Assembly (NCBI RefSeq): GCF_027627575.1
Contig: NZ_CP114065.1
Coordinates: forward strand, 7,006,001-7,070,000
DNA: 64,000 nt
Reading direction: 5' to 3'
Origin: Kribbella sp. CA-293567
GTDB lineage: Bacteria; Actinomycetota; Actinomycetes; Propionibacteriales; Kribbellaceae
Shown here: positions 1 to 8,381 of the stretch, piece after piece
Layout: each line of letters begins with the position of its first letter
Position numbering within the stretch: the first letter of the stretch is position 1
The notes under the pieces: generated by a model
Told to the model about the DNA's origin: nothing
The model's input: only the letters and a program-made list of their open reading frames with translations
Database searches by the model: none
Program-made: the position numbers and the translations under genes

Positions 1-345
1 GCCGTCGACGTCACGCTGGACACCTTCCGCGAGATGCACACCACCGACCCGGGCTTCCGCGCGGTGGTGCTGAGCGGTCTGGGCGATCCCGACCTGGAGG
101 CGACCCCGGGCGAGTTCGACGACCAGCACGCGGGCGAGTTCGCGGAGCTGCTGGCGCTGCGGTTCGGGGCGAAGGACAGCCACGAGTTCCGGATGACGGT
201 CACGCTGACGATCGCGATGGGCGAGGCGCTGGCCCATCTGGCGGATCGGCTGCCCGCCGCGGACGCGGAGTACGTGCTGGCTCAGGGCCGGCCGGCCCTG
301 CATCACCTGCTCGAGTCACACCTGCCGGCCGAACCACCTGCCTGA
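1..345 (+). CDS. TetR-family regulator, C-terminal part (cut by window start)
   Basis: The reading frame is open from base 1 and ends at a TGA at 343-345, so only the last 114 residues are visible. They look like the ligand-binding C-terminal half of a TetR regulator: helical, with a segment running LGDPDLEATPGEFDD and a leucine-rich final helix. The DNA-binding N-terminus lies outside the window. A strong hairpin follows the stop. Family assignment is by general appearance only. Confidence 0.5.
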   Translation, partial: AVDVTLDTFREMHTTDPGFRAVVLSGLGDPDLEATPGEFDDQHAGEFAELLALRFGAKDSHEFRMTVTLTIAMGEALAHLADRLPAADAEYVLAQGRPALHHLLESHLPAEPPA

Positions 346-364
346 GTGACGGCCCGGAAACACC

Positions 365-399
365 TGTTGCTCGAGCCGGAGGCGCTGGCTCGAGCAACA
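365..399 (+). terminator. Intrinsic terminator hairpin after the TetR-like gene
   Basis: A perfect 13-bp stem (TGTTGCTCGAGCC paired with GGCTCGAGCAACA) with a 9-nt loop starts 20 bases after the stop codon. There is no real T-tract, as is common in high-GC actinobacteria. It probably ends the upstream transcript. Confidence 0.7.
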
Positions 400-481
400 C
401 ACATCGTCAAATCAGAAGTCCCCCGCCGTCGAGCGAGGGAGGTACTGCGCGCCGGCGTCGTACCGGCTGGGAAGTAGGGAC

Positions 482-886
482 CTACCGCTGGGGTTGTGGC
501 TGCGGCGCCGGTGACCGCGGCCCGATCTGCGGCCAGTGGCTGACCTTGCCCGCGATCCGGGCCCGGCGGGGCGCCCGGATGTCGTAGCTGACGATCACCC
601 GGTCGTTCTTGGCGTAGGTGCTCGCCGAGGCCAGCGGAATCATCCGCTGGACCTGGAACGGGCCCTCACCGTGCCGCGTGTAGTACTCGACGGTGATCTC
701 CAGGCATTCCGCCGTCGCACCACTTTCGAGCTGTCCGCGGACCGGTCCCCGCACCCGCGTCACTCGTCCGGCTGTCTTCTCGATCCCGTCGCTGCGGCGC
801 CGGACGCCCGCAACGATGTCTGCCACGATGCATGCCGTGACCAGCAGCACCAGGCCTAAACCACCGAATACAACGATAGTCAACAT
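482..886 (-). CDS. Small single-pass membrane protein, DUF3592-like
   Basis: About 134 residues from the ATG at 886. The frame is open further upstream to 961, but that extension is basic and lacks a membrane segment, and the protein proper begins MLTIVVFGGLGLVLL. One N-terminal transmembrane helix spans roughly residues 2-24. A soluble beta-rich domain follows (TAGRVTRVRGPVRG... ITVEYYTRHG... VIVSYD), which resembles DUF3592-type domains that sit outside the membrane. A proline-rich tail ends the protein. Function is unknown. Confidence 0.65.
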   Translation of the reverse strand: MLTIVVFGGLGLVLLVTACIVADIVAGVRRRSDGIEKTAGRVTRVRGPVRGQLESGATAECLEITVEYYTRHGEGPFQVQRMIPLASASTYAKNDRVIVSYDIRAPRRARIAGKVSHWPQIGPRSPAPQPQPQR

Positions 887-1015
887 GGCACTCACCCCCG
901 ACGCGCCGCCCGCTGGCGACGCGGTCGTTTGTCGAAACTGGCTGCGCGGGGCTTCCCGCACAACGGTGGGACGGCGGCTGAGTCCAGTCGGTTCCCACGT
1001 AAGGACAATTGTGTT

Positions 1016-2932
1016 TCAGCTGTCGCCCGCCATGCCGAACTGATACCGCGACGGCACCGGCCGTGACGTTCCCAGTTCACGCTGCGCCCACTGCCAGTAC
1101 TCCGCCAACGGGTTCCCGCCCTCGCGCAGCCCGGCAAGCTCGATTCCCTCGTCCAGCAAGGCCTGCGCGCCGGCCGCGTCGCCGGTCTGCAGCAGGTGCT
1201 TGACCCAGGCCAGCTTGATCCGCGGCTGCGATCGCACTGTCGCCGAGGCCTTCTCGTAGATCTCGGCGGCAAGCCGGTCGTCGCGCTTCTCCACGGCCCA
1301 GTCGAGCGCCTCCACCGACAGCGCTAGCAGGTCGCCCCGCGTCTGCCTGATCGCCAGTTCCCACAGCTTGCTGTCGTCCGAGGAGACAGCGAGATTGCGG
1401 CTGGCCCAGACGGTCGGCCGGCGCTCCAGCGACTGCTGCCACGCTTCGATCGCACCCGCTTCGTCGTCGGCGTACCAGCGGGCGACGCCGCGGTGGTACC
1501 AGATCAGCCAGTTGTCGTCCTCGACGGCTTCGAGCAGGTCCTTCCAGCCGACCAACGTGCCGTCCGGCGCTGCCTCTGCTGACTCCGGCTCCGGCATTCG
1601 TCCTTCCAGCACCGGCAACCAGGCACGCTCGCGCTCGGTCATCGTGGTGCCGGCGAACGGCGTACCGGCAGAGACTGTCCACCCCGTACGCCGCAACTCC
1701 AGCGCGCCCCACCCGGACCCTTGAGCAAGAAGCTCGACCGGCTCGGCGTCGATGACGGTCAGCCAATCCGCTTCCCTGGTGGCCAACGACGCCAGCACCG
1801 GTTCCAGTACTGCGCTCGTCGCGGTGCGCGCCGCCTTCCAGTCCTCCGCATGCGCGACCTCAGGATCGACCGAGACGCGCCCATAGGCTTCCAGCCACTG
1901 CCAGTCAGTTGCGGCAGGCAACTTCAGGTGTTCCATCTGGGTTCGCGCCAGGCCGGCCTGGATCTCGGCGTACCCGTGGCCCTGCAACCCCGGCGCGAGC
2001 CACTCCTGCCAGCGCCGCCCACCTTCGGCCTCGCCCCACACGAAGAGCTTCCGCCCGCGCAGCCGATCCGTCGAGGCCTGCGCCAAGCCGTTGCCTTCAG
2101 CATCGACCGAGGCGATCCACGGCCGCTCGTCCGGCCGCAGTTCGAAGAAGAAGTCGACCGCGCGCTGGTGCCGCATCGGGTAGGTCAGGTCACTCCCCTC
2201 GTACTCCGGTACGCCGACCAGGTCGAGCCGATTGCCGTAGCCGAACCGCCAGGCCTGGTCCGCCGGGGCGAGCACCCGCGTCCCCGGGGACTGCTCGACC
2301 GCGATGTTCGACCACCAGTACGCCGGAACCGTCTCGCTCGACGGATTCTGGATCCGTGCCCCGACATACAGCTGGCCGGAGTCCTCGGGTAGCCAGAAGT
2401 CCAGCTGGACGACCAGGTTGCGGGTGCGCTCCAGCTCCCACAGGCGCAGTACCGGCGTACCGTCCGGGCCCTCGACGCGAGCCGCGTGCATCGGCGCGCA
2501 GGTACCGGTCCAGTGCCCCGTGCTGCCGAGGTTCCACTCGACGCCGCCCGCGAACCAGGCGTTGCGCAGCGCGAGATTGGCCGGCTGCAGTACCGGGTTG
2601 CGGTACAGCAACTCCTGACCGCTCGCCTTGTGCACCAGCGAGTAGAGCCGGCCGCCCAGGCTCGGCAGGATCGTCGCCCGGAGGTGACTGTTCTCCAGAA
2701 CCAGCGAGGGCAACGCGCGCTCGACCAACTCGCGGCCGTAGCCGTCCTGATCGAGACACGGCAGAGTGCTGCCGAGCCGGCCGTAGCCGACGCTCTCGCG
2801 CATCTCCGGCGAGAGCTCGGCGAGGTTGTCGATCTGGTGCAGCTCCTGCAGCGAGCGCAGCGGCGGCAGCGGGTTCTCCGCCCCGAGATCGGCGGTGGGC
2901 AGGACGAGGTCTTGCGCGAAAAGGGTCGTCAC
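1016..2932 (-). CDS. DUF5107 protein with C-terminal TPR-like repeats
   Basis: A 638-residue protein. Residues about 50-390 form a DUF5107-type domain, related to galactose-mutarotase/beta-sandwich folds found with carbohydrate-active enzymes (features: LPSLGGRLYSLVHKASGQELLYRNP, GGVEWNLGSTGHW, YWWSNIAVEQSPGTR). Residues about 440-625 look like TPR repeats, including WYHRGVARWYADDEAGAIEAW. There is no signal peptide, so it should be cytoplasmic. The family is associated with sugar metabolism, but its reaction is not established. A palindromic AT-rich site lies directly upstream of the start and may be the operator. The gene is divergent from the FAD dehydrogenase. Confidence 0.85.
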   Translation of the reverse strand: MTTLFAQDLVLPTADLGAENPLPPLRSLQELHQIDNLAELSPEMRESVGYGRLGSTLPCLDQDGYGRELVERALPSLVLENSHLRATILPSLGGRLYSLVHKASGQELLYRNPVLQPANLALRNAWFAGGVEWNLGSTGHWTGTCAPMHAARVEGPDGTPVLRLWELERTRNLVVQLDFWLPEDSGQLYVGARIQNPSSETVPAYWWSNIAVEQSPGTRVLAPADQAWRFGYGNRLDLVGVPEYEGSDLTYPMRHQRAVDFFFELRPDERPWIASVDAEGNGLAQASTDRLRGRKLFVWGEAEGGRRWQEWLAPGLQGHGYAEIQAGLARTQMEHLKLPAATDWQWLEAYGRVSVDPEVAHAEDWKAARTATSAVLEPVLASLATREADWLTVIDAEPVELLAQGSGWGALELRRTGWTVSAGTPFAGTTMTERERAWLPVLEGRMPEPESAEAAPDGTLVGWKDLLEAVEDDNWLIWYHRGVARWYADDEAGAIEAWQQSLERRPTVWASRNLAVSSDDSKLWELAIRQTRGDLLALSVEALDWAVEKRDDRLAAEIYEKASATVRSQPRIKLAWVKHLLQTGDAAGAQALLDEGIELAGLREGGNPLAEYWQWAQRELGTSRPVPSRYQFGMAGDS

Positions 2933-2943
2933 TCAGTAAATTC

Positions 2944-2959
2944 TTGCAATTTTGCGCAA
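2944..2959. promoter_or_regulatory. Candidate operator: tandem TTGCAA / TTGCGCAA palindromes
   Basis: Within a short AT-rich island between two divergent genes lie two palindromes, TTGCAA (2944-2949) and TTGCGCAA (2952-2959), in the same ATTGC context. They are about 12-27 bp upstream of the DUF5107 start and about 75 bp upstream of the FAD dehydrogenase. Position and symmetry suggest a repressor site; no regulator is adjacent, so the binding protein is unknown. Confidence 0.35.
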
Positions 2960-3033
2960 TTACGTCCAGCGCGGTTCGGGGTTACCAGCCAGTCGGCTAT
3001 ACATGGACGACCGACGCGAGGGGATGGGCACCA

Positions 3034-4689
3034 ATGGATGCAGACGTGATCGTGGTGGGAGCCGGACTGGCCGGGCTGGCGGCCACCGCCGAGCTGGCCG
3101 ACGCGGGCAAGAAGGTGTTGCTGCTCGACCAGGAGCCGGAGGCCTCGCTCGGTGGGCAGGCGTTCTGGTCGTTCGGCGGCCTGATGTTCGTGGACTCGCC
3201 CGAGCAGCGCCGGATGGGCATCAAGGACTCCCGCGATCTCGCCTTCCAGGACTGGCTCGGCTCCGCCGGTTTCGACCGGCTGGACGACGAGGACCAGTGG
3301 GCCCGGCAGTGGGCCGAGGCGTACGTCGACTTCGCCGCGGGCGAGAAGCGTTCGTGGCTGCACGCCCAGGGCGTCCGGTTCTTCCCGGTCGTCGGCTGGG
3401 CCGAGCGCGGTGGCTACAACGCCGACGGCCACGGCAACTCCGTCCCCCGCTTCCACATCACCTGGGGCACCGGACCCGGGCTGGTCGCGCCCTTCGAGCG
3501 CCGGGTTCGCGAGGCCGTCGCGAAGGGCCTGGTGGAGTTCCGCTTCCGGCACCGCGTCGACGAGCTGACCGTGACCGGCGGGGTCGTCGACGGCGTCAGC
3601 GGCAAGGTGCTCGAGCCGAGCGACGTCGCGCGTGGCGTCACCAGTTCGCGGACCGAGGTGGCGGACTTCGCGCTGACCGCGCAGGCGGTGATCGTGACGT
3701 CGGGCGGCATCGGCGGCAACCACGACCTGGTCCGCTCGTCGTGGCCGGAGCGGATGGGCAAGCCGCCGAAGGAGATGATCTCCGGCGTACCGGCGCACGT
3801 GGACGGCCGGATGCTCGGGATCACCGAGGCGGCCGGCGGCCGGTACGTGAACCGCGACCGGATGTGGCACTACACCGAGGGCATCCGGAACTGGGACCCG
3901 ATCTGGCCGATGCACGGGATCCGGATCCTGCCCGGGCCGTCCTCGCTCTGGTTCGACGCCACCGGCAAGCGGCTGCCGGTGCCGCTGTTCCCCGGTTTCG
4001 ACACCCTGGGCACGCTCGAGCACATCATGCGGACCGGCTACGACTACAGCTGGTTCGTGCTGACCCAGAAGATCATCGAGAAGGAGTTCGCGCTGTCGGG
4101 GCAGGAGCAGAACCCCGACCTGACCGGCAAGGACATCAGAGGTGTCCTCGGCCGGGCCAAGGGCGGCGCGACCGTGCCGGTGCAGGCGTTCATGGACAAG
4201 GGCGCCGACTTCGTCGTCCGCACCAACCTGTCCGACCTGGTCCGCGGGATGAACGAGGTGACCGGCTCGGACCTGATCGAGTACTCCGAACTGGAACGCC
4301 AGATCCTGGCCCGCGACCGCGAACTGGACAACACCTTCACCAAGGACCTGCAGGTGACGGCGCTGCGCGGTGCCCGCAACTACCGCGGCGACAAGCTGAT
4401 CCGGGTCGCGCCGCCGCACAAGATCCTCGACCCCAAGGCCGGTCCGCTGATCGCGGTGAAGCTGAACATCCTGACCCGCAAGTCACTCGGCGGTCTGCAG
4501 ACCGACCTCGACTCCCGCGTCCTCCGGGCCGACGGCACGCCGCTGCCGGGCGTCTACGCGGCCGGCGAGGTGGCCGGCTTCGGCGGCGGCGGGATGCACG
4601 GGTACCGCTCGCTCGAAGGCACCTTCGTCGGAGGGTGCCTCTTCACGGGCCGGACCGCGGGTCGCGCCGCCGCCAAGGCGGTTTCCTAG
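3034..4689 (+). CDS. FAD-binding dehydrogenase (KsdD/flavocytochrome-like)
   Basis: A 551-residue flavoprotein starting at the ATG at 3034, preceded by GAGGGG. The N-terminus carries the Rossmann dinucleotide motif GAGLAGLA (residues 9-16). The C-terminus carries the FAD-contact segment GGGGMHGYRSLEGTFVGG typical of the FAD_binding_2 superfamily (3-ketosteroid delta-1-dehydrogenase, fumarate-reductase-like). It most resembles the group annotated simply as FAD-binding dehydrogenase, whose substrates are not defined. No signal peptide or haem motif is visible. It ends 5 bp from the convergent RIO kinase gene. Confidence 0.85.
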   Translation: MDADVIVVGAGLAGLAATAELADAGKKVLLLDQEPEASLGGQAFWSFGGLMFVDSPEQRRMGIKDSRDLAFQDWLGSAGFDRLDDEDQWARQWAEAYVDFAAGEKRSWLHAQGVRFFPVVGWAERGGYNADGHGNSVPRFHITWGTGPGLVAPFERRVREAVAKGLVEFRFRHRVDELTVTGGVVDGVSGKVLEPSDVARGVTSSRTEVADFALTAQAVIVTSGGIGGNHDLVRSSWPERMGKPPKEMISGVPAHVDGRMLGITEAAGGRYVNRDRMWHYTEGIRNWDPIWPMHGIRILPGPSSLWFDATGKRLPVPLFPGFDTLGTLEHIMRTGYDYSWFVLTQKIIEKEFALSGQEQNPDLTGKDIRGVLGRAKGGATVPVQAFMDKGADFVVRTNLSDLVRGMNEVTGSDLIEYSELERQILARDRELDNTFTKDLQVTALRGARNYRGDKLIRVAPPHKILDPKAGPLIAVKLNILTRKSLGGLQTDLDSRVLRADGTPLPGVYAAGEVAGFGGGGMHGYRSLEGTFVGGCLFTGRTAGRAAAKAVS

Positions 4690-4694
4690 CCGTC

Positions 4695-5618
4695 CTAGAA
4701 CACCATCGTCAGCAGGTCGGCGAAGAGTTCCTGTTCGTCGACCTCCAGGCCGCGGCTGGTGAACCACGTGCACATGTTGTGGCAGTCGCGGAGCAGGAAG
4801 TCCATCCCCTTCGGGTTGCCGACGATGTCGACCACCTGCGGGAGATCGATCATCACGATCCGGTCCCCCTGGGCCAGCACGTTGTACGGCGACAGGTCCC
4901 CGTGGGCCAACCCCGCCCTGGCCAGCTCGCGCATGCCGTCGCGGAGCTGCTCGAAGTACGAGGCGAGCAGCTCGCCCTTGGGCCGGACCTGCGCCAGCCG
5001 CGGCGCCGCGCCACCGTCCCCGTCGTCGATGAACTCCATCAGCAGCTCGGTGCCGTCGACCTGCACCGGATAGGGCACCGGGACACCGGCCTTCCAGAGC
5101 CGGCAGAGCGCGTCCCACTCCGCGTAGGCCCATTGCCCGGCCGCGACGCTCCTGCCGTGCGACGACTTCTTCGCCATCGCCCGCGAGTCACGGCTGTTGC
5201 GGGTCCGCCGGCCTTCGACGTACGACGTACTGCGGTGGAACGAGCGGTGTTCCTCGCTGCGGTACCGCTTGGCGGCCAGCAACGACCGCCGGGACGGTGC
5301 GTCGCCGATCTGCTCCACTGCCCGTTCGAGCAGGAAGACATCGGCTTCCTTACCGGTTTTGAGGATGCCGAGCTCGGTGTCGATCGCGGCCTGTTCCGTC
5401 ACGACCCACGAGGGGCGTGGTTCCGGGCCGCGAGAACCGCGCTCGACATCCAGCCAGGTGGACCAGCGCTGACCGTCCGCGAGTTCTTCTGCCACTTCGC
5501 TGAAGTGGAAGACGAAGGCGTCGGCCACGTCCGGTTCGGGTTCGTCGCCGGCCGGCCGGGCCCAGCGATCGTCGAGATCAGAGAGTTGGTGGTCGGTACG
5601 AAAGACGTCGGAAGACAT
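4695..5618 (-). CDS. RIO-type serine/threonine kinase
   Basis: A 307-residue protein with a RIO-kinase catalytic core. The catalytic loop HGDLSPYNVL contains Asp241 and Asn246, and the metal-binding loop is IDLPQ with Asp258, as in RIO1-family kinases. The nucleotide-binding region is near KTGKEADVFLLE with the lysine of AAKRY. An N-terminal extension of about 100 residues is acidic. Bacterial RIO kinases are widespread in actinobacteria but their targets are poorly known. The upstream 150 bp holds no convincing gene. Confidence 0.9.
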   Translation of the reverse strand: MSSDVFRTDHQLSDLDDRWARPAGDEPEPDVADAFVFHFSEVAEELADGQRWSTWLDVERGSRGPEPRPSWVVTEQAAIDTELGILKTGKEADVFLLERAVEQIGDAPSRRSLLAAKRYRSEEHRSFHRSTSYVEGRRTRNSRDSRAMAKKSSHGRSVAAGQWAYAEWDALCRLWKAGVPVPYPVQVDGTELLMEFIDDGDGGAAPRLAQVRPKGELLASYFEQLRDGMRELARAGLAHGDLSPYNVLAQGDRIVMIDLPQVVDIVGNPKGMDFLLRDCHNMCTWFTSRGLEVDEQELFADLLTMVF

Positions 5619-5769
5619 CGGATCTGCTCCTGGAGAAAGAAGTGAGGCTGACGCGGACGTGCCGCAGCGCAGTGATGGCCATTCGTCCAGCCCTCCTTAG
5701 TCCAGGCAGCAGTCGTAGCTGCACGGTTCGGGATCAGGATGCGGCCCGGCTCCGGGCGGCGCAACCGAT

Positions 5770-6204
5770 TTATCGCAGGTCGGTCAGATCGGTGACGGTG
5801 ACGTCGATGCCGTCGGTCCCGAACGGCGGCTCGACCGGACCCAGCAGCTCGGTGACGACCTCGAAGGTGAGCGTCCTGATCCGGGCGGCCAGGGCGGCGA
5901 GGTCCTGCCCGTACGGCGCCATCACCTCGACCACCGCGCCGGTGACATGACCGCCCTCGCCGACGAACGAGACCCGGGCGAGCTCGCAGCCAGGCAACGC
6001 GTTGACCGCCACCCGGAGGTGGCTGACCAGGACGTGGTCGGCGACGTACAGGGGGCCGCCGTTGTCGGCCTCGGCGAGGATCGGCCGGGAGCGACGCGTG
6101 ACCGAGCGCAGCTTCTGCTGGATCGAGGCGGAGATGTCGACCCAGCCCGGCTCGGACGCCGAGCGCGCCTCGGCCGCGGCGCGGCGCAGGATGTCGTCGC
6201 TCAT
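5770..6204 (-). CDS. Asp23/Gls24-like protein coupled to an ECF sigma factor
   Basis: A 144-residue protein with the alpha/beta pattern of Asp23-like proteins: DISASIQQKLRSV..., LRVAVNALPGCELARVSFVG, VTGAVVEVMAPYGQDLAALAARIR. Its ATG overlaps the sigma factor stop by 4 bp (ATGA), so the two are translationally coupled. This is the slot where anti-sigma factors usually sit, but I see no transmembrane helix or zinc-binding HxxxCxxC motif. It likely belongs with the divergent Asp23 operon that begins at 6902. Confidence 0.7.
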   Translation of the reverse strand: MSDDILRRAAAEARSASEPGWVDISASIQQKLRSVTRRSRPILAEADNGGPLYVADHVLVSHLRVAVNALPGCELARVSFVGEGGHVTGAVVEVMAPYGQDLAALAARIRTLTFEVVTELLGPVEPPFGTDGIDVTVTDLTDLR

Positions 6205-6794
6205 CGCCAGTCCTCCAGCTTCTCCTGGAGCGCTCCGCGGGCCCGGGCCAGCTGCCCTCGCACCACTGTCGGCGTCGTCACCAGCACCTCGGCGATCTCG
6301 TGGTAGCTCATCTCCTCGACCTCACGCAGCAGCCAGACCGCGCGCTGCCGATCGGGCAGTTCGGCCAGCGCGGCGTCCAGCGCCTCGAGCAGTTCGGTCC
6401 GGACGGCCGGCTCGACCGGGTCCGAACCGCCGGCCAGCCCGGTGAACATCTCGTCCTCCACCGGAGTCGGCCGCTTCTTGCGCAGCAGGTCGATCGCCTT
6501 GCGGGCGGTGAGAGTGAACAGCCAGGTGCGCAGCTTGGCGTCGCCACGGAAGTCGGGAAGCGCCTTCCAAGCGGCCACGAACGCATCCTGGACCACCTCC
6601 TCGGCATCGCCGTGATCGTTGAGCATACGGCGCGCGTACCGGAACATGGCCGGGCCGTGCCGCTCGATCACCGCCGCGAACGCGTCCGCGTCCCCGAGGG
6701 CGGCGGCCCGGCGCAGCGCGTCGTCACCGGCCTGCGACCAACCGTCGGCCCGCGGCCGTACGGTAACTCGCACCGATCCAGTGACCCCGTTCAC
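6201..6794 (-). CDS. ECF-type RNA polymerase sigma factor
   Basis: A 197-residue sigma-70 family protein. Region 2 is visible as FAAVIERHGPAMFRYARRML...EEVVQDAFVAAWKALPDF and LRTWLFTLTARKAIDLLRKK. Region 4 with its helix-turn-helix is LPDRQRAVWLLREVEEMSYHEIAEVLVTTPTVVRGQLARARGAL. Regions 1 and 3 are absent, which is the ECF layout. It is divergent from the Asp23 operon across about 107 bp and probably controls that operon and itself, although I could not define a promoter consensus. Confidence 0.92.
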   Translation of the reverse strand: MNGVTGSVRVTVRPRADGWSQAGDDALRRAAALGDADAFAAVIERHGPAMFRYARRMLNDHGDAEEVVQDAFVAAWKALPDFRGDAKLRTWLFTLTARKAIDLLRKKRPTPVEDEMFTGLAGGSDPVEPAVRTELLEALDAALAELPDRQRAVWLLREVEEMSYHEIAEVLVTTPTVVRGQLARARGALQEKLEDWR

Positions 6795-6901
6795 ACGAAC
6801 AACCTAGGCGATCGGCGTGACATCTGTGGGTGCCGACTCGTCCTACCGGGTGTCAAGCAGTGCGCAAATGTTGCAGTAGGCAATCAAATCGAGGGGACAG
6901 C

Positions 6902-7375
6902 ATGGCTGACACGAGTTCGAACGCCAAGATCGGCACCGAGATCGCGGCCGAGACGCTGCCGAGCGCTCTGGTGAGCGACTACGGCCGGACCAGCATCGCC
7001 GACACCGTGGTGTCGAAGATCGCCGGGATCGCTGCCCGCGAAGTGGCCGGCGTGCACAACCTCGGCGGCGGCACCGCCCGCGCCGTCGGGCTGCTGCGCG
7101 AACGGATCCCCGGCTCCCGGACCAACCTGTCCCAGGGCGTCTCGGTCGAGGTCGGCGAGAAGCAGGCCGCGATCGACATCGAGGTGGTCGCCGACTACGG
7201 CGTGGCCATCGCCGATCTGGCCCAGGGCATCCGCCGCAACGTGATCAGCGCGGTCGAGCGGATGACCGGCCTGGAGGTCACCGAGGTCAACATCGCCGTC
7301 AGCGACGTCCACCTCGACGGCGAGGACGACACCGAAGACACCACCGACGACCTGCAGGAACGCCGAGTCCAGTGA
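6902..7375 (+). CDS. Asp23/Gls24 family envelope stress response protein
   Basis: 157 residues from the ATG at 6902, with a good ribosome binding site (GAGGGGAC). It is the most canonical Asp23 protein here: IADTVVSKIAGIAAREVAGVHNLGG near residue 33 and GVSVEVGEKQAAIDIEVVADYGVAIADLAQGIRRNVISAVERMTGLEVTEVNI. An acidic tail follows. In Firmicutes Asp23 is tethered to the membrane by AmaP and affects cell-envelope stress; an AmaP-like protein is encoded at the end of this operon. The next gene overlaps its stop by 4 bp. Confidence 0.92.
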   Translation: MADTSSNAKIGTEIAAETLPSALVSDYGRTSIADTVVSKIAGIAAREVAGVHNLGGGTARAVGLLRERIPGSRTNLSQGVSVEVGEKQAAIDIEVVADYGVAIADLAQGIRRNVISAVERMTGLEVTEVNIAVSDVHLDGEDDTEDTTDDLQERRVQ

Positions 7376-7746
7376 CCCGCCCTCCGTCCTCCGGAACCTC
7401 ACCCGGAGGAACCCCCACCGCGGCAGCTCCACCGAAGCCCGCGCCCACCGCCGCTGATCAGCAGGCCGAACTGGCTGAGCAGGTGGCGAACCTGGTGCGT
7501 TCCGTGCCCGGAGTCGTCGGTCTGCACGGCGGGGTGTTCGGGGAGGTCGCGACCTATCTGCCGGGGCGGCGAGTCTCCGGCATCCGGATCACCGCGGAGC
7601 GGGCCGAGGTCCATGTCACGCTGGTCTGGGGCGAGCCGGTTCGGGCCACCGCCGCGGTGATCCGGGATCTGGTCGAGGAGTTGACCGGAGTGCCGGCGTT
7701 CGTCACCGTCGAAGATGTCGTCGCCGTGCCTGCCACCACCCGCTGA
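7372..7746 (+). CDS. Asp23-like protein with Pro/Thr/Ala-rich N-terminus
   Basis: 124 residues from the GTG at 7372 (GTGA overlap). The first about 30 residues are low-complexity Pro/Ser/Thr/Ala. The remainder is a short Asp23-like domain: VANLVRSVPGVVGLHGGVFGEVATYLPG then AEVHVTLVWGEPVRATAAVIRDLVEELTG. It is a diverged paralogue of its neighbours at 6902 and 7977. Function is inferred only from operon membership. Confidence 0.75.
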   Translation: MTRPPSSGTSPGGTPTAAAPPKPAPTAADQQAELAEQVANLVRSVPGVVGLHGGVFGEVATYLPGRRVSGIRITAERAEVHVTLVWGEPVRATAAVIRDLVEELTGVPAFVTVEDVVAVPATTR

Positions 7747-7804
7747 GCTTCCGTTCAGCGTCCGTTGAGTGTCCGTTGAATGTCACTGTCGCCAAGGAGA
7801 TCTC

Positions 7805-7984
7805 GTGAGTTATCCGATCATCGGTTTGTTCGCCGGGCTGCTGCTCGCGGTCGCGGCCGCGGCCGGCGGGTTCCTGGGGTTCTTGCTCGCGCTCGTCCTC
7901 GGCGGCGTCGGCTACGCGGTCGGCCGCTATCTGGAGGGCGCGAAGACCATCGACGACGTCTTCCGGCCGAAGCGCCGTGGCTGA
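7805..7984 (+). CDS. Small DUF2273-like integral membrane protein
   Basis: 59 residues from a GTG at 7805, chosen because AAGGAG lies 4 bases before it. Two closely spaced transmembrane segments (IIGLFAGLLLAVAAAAGGFLG and FLLALVLGGVGYAVGRYL) are followed by a basic tail. Small DUF2273 proteins accompany Asp23/AmaP genes in other Gram-positive bacteria, and this matches in size, topology and context. It overlaps the next gene by 8 bp. Confidence 0.8.
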   Translation: MSYPIIGLFAGLLLAVAAAAGGFLGFLLALVLGGVGYAVGRYLEGAKTIDDVFRPKRRG

Positions 7985-8381
7985 GGACGCTCTGCTCGCC
8001 ACCGACCCCGCGACCGACTTCGGGGCCGCCGCGGGGGAACCGGGCACCCGGGGGCGAACGGAGATCAGCACCCGGGTGACCGAGCGGATCGCCGAAGTGG
8101 CGGCCACCAGGGTCCCCGGGGTGGCGCGGCAGGACGCGACCTTCGGCCGGGGTCTACCGCGTGCGGAGGCGCGGCAGACCGGCGAGCGGGTCCGGCTCCA
8201 GCTCAGGATCGCCGTCCTGTGGGGCCGCCCGCTCGCCCAGGTCGCCGCTGACACCCGCACGGCGGTGGCCGGCCAGGTGAACGCGCTGACCGGTCTCGTG
8301 GTCGACACCGTCGACGTGGAGATCGACACTGTCCTTCCCGTCCGCGAGCTCGCGGTCGCGCAGCCGCGGAGGGTGTTGTGA
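7977..8381 (+). CDS. Asp23/Gls24-like protein
   Basis: 134 residues from the GTG at 7977. Core: STRVTERIAEVAATRVPGVARQDATFG then GERVRLQLRIAVLWGRPLAQVAADTRTAVAGQVNALTGLVVDTVDVEI. This is the third Asp23-type domain of the operon. No membrane helix is visible. The next gene starts inside its stop (GTGA), so translation is coupled. Confidence 0.8.
   Translation: MAEDALLATDPATDFGAAAGEPGTRGRTEISTRVTERIAEVAATRVPGVARQDATFGRGLPRAEARQTGERVRLQLRIAVLWGRPLAQVAADTRTAVAGQVNALTGLVVDTVDVEIDTVLPVRELAVAQPRRVL

Noticed and set aside
2952-5645. An 897-codon open frame on the plus strand across the FAD dehydrogenase and RIO kinase genes
   Set aside because: It is out of frame with the FAD dehydrogenase and antisense to the kinase. 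Its product is an Arg/Gly/Pro-rich shadow typical of high-GC DNA, with no domain motif.
5630-5700. A short leader-peptide-like frame on the minus strand upstream of the RIO kinase (ATG near 5682, AAGGAGG upstream)
   Set aside because: The ribosome binding site is good, but the frame runs into the kinase gene and its peptide matches no known leader type. I could not support it as a gene, although ribosome profiling could change that.
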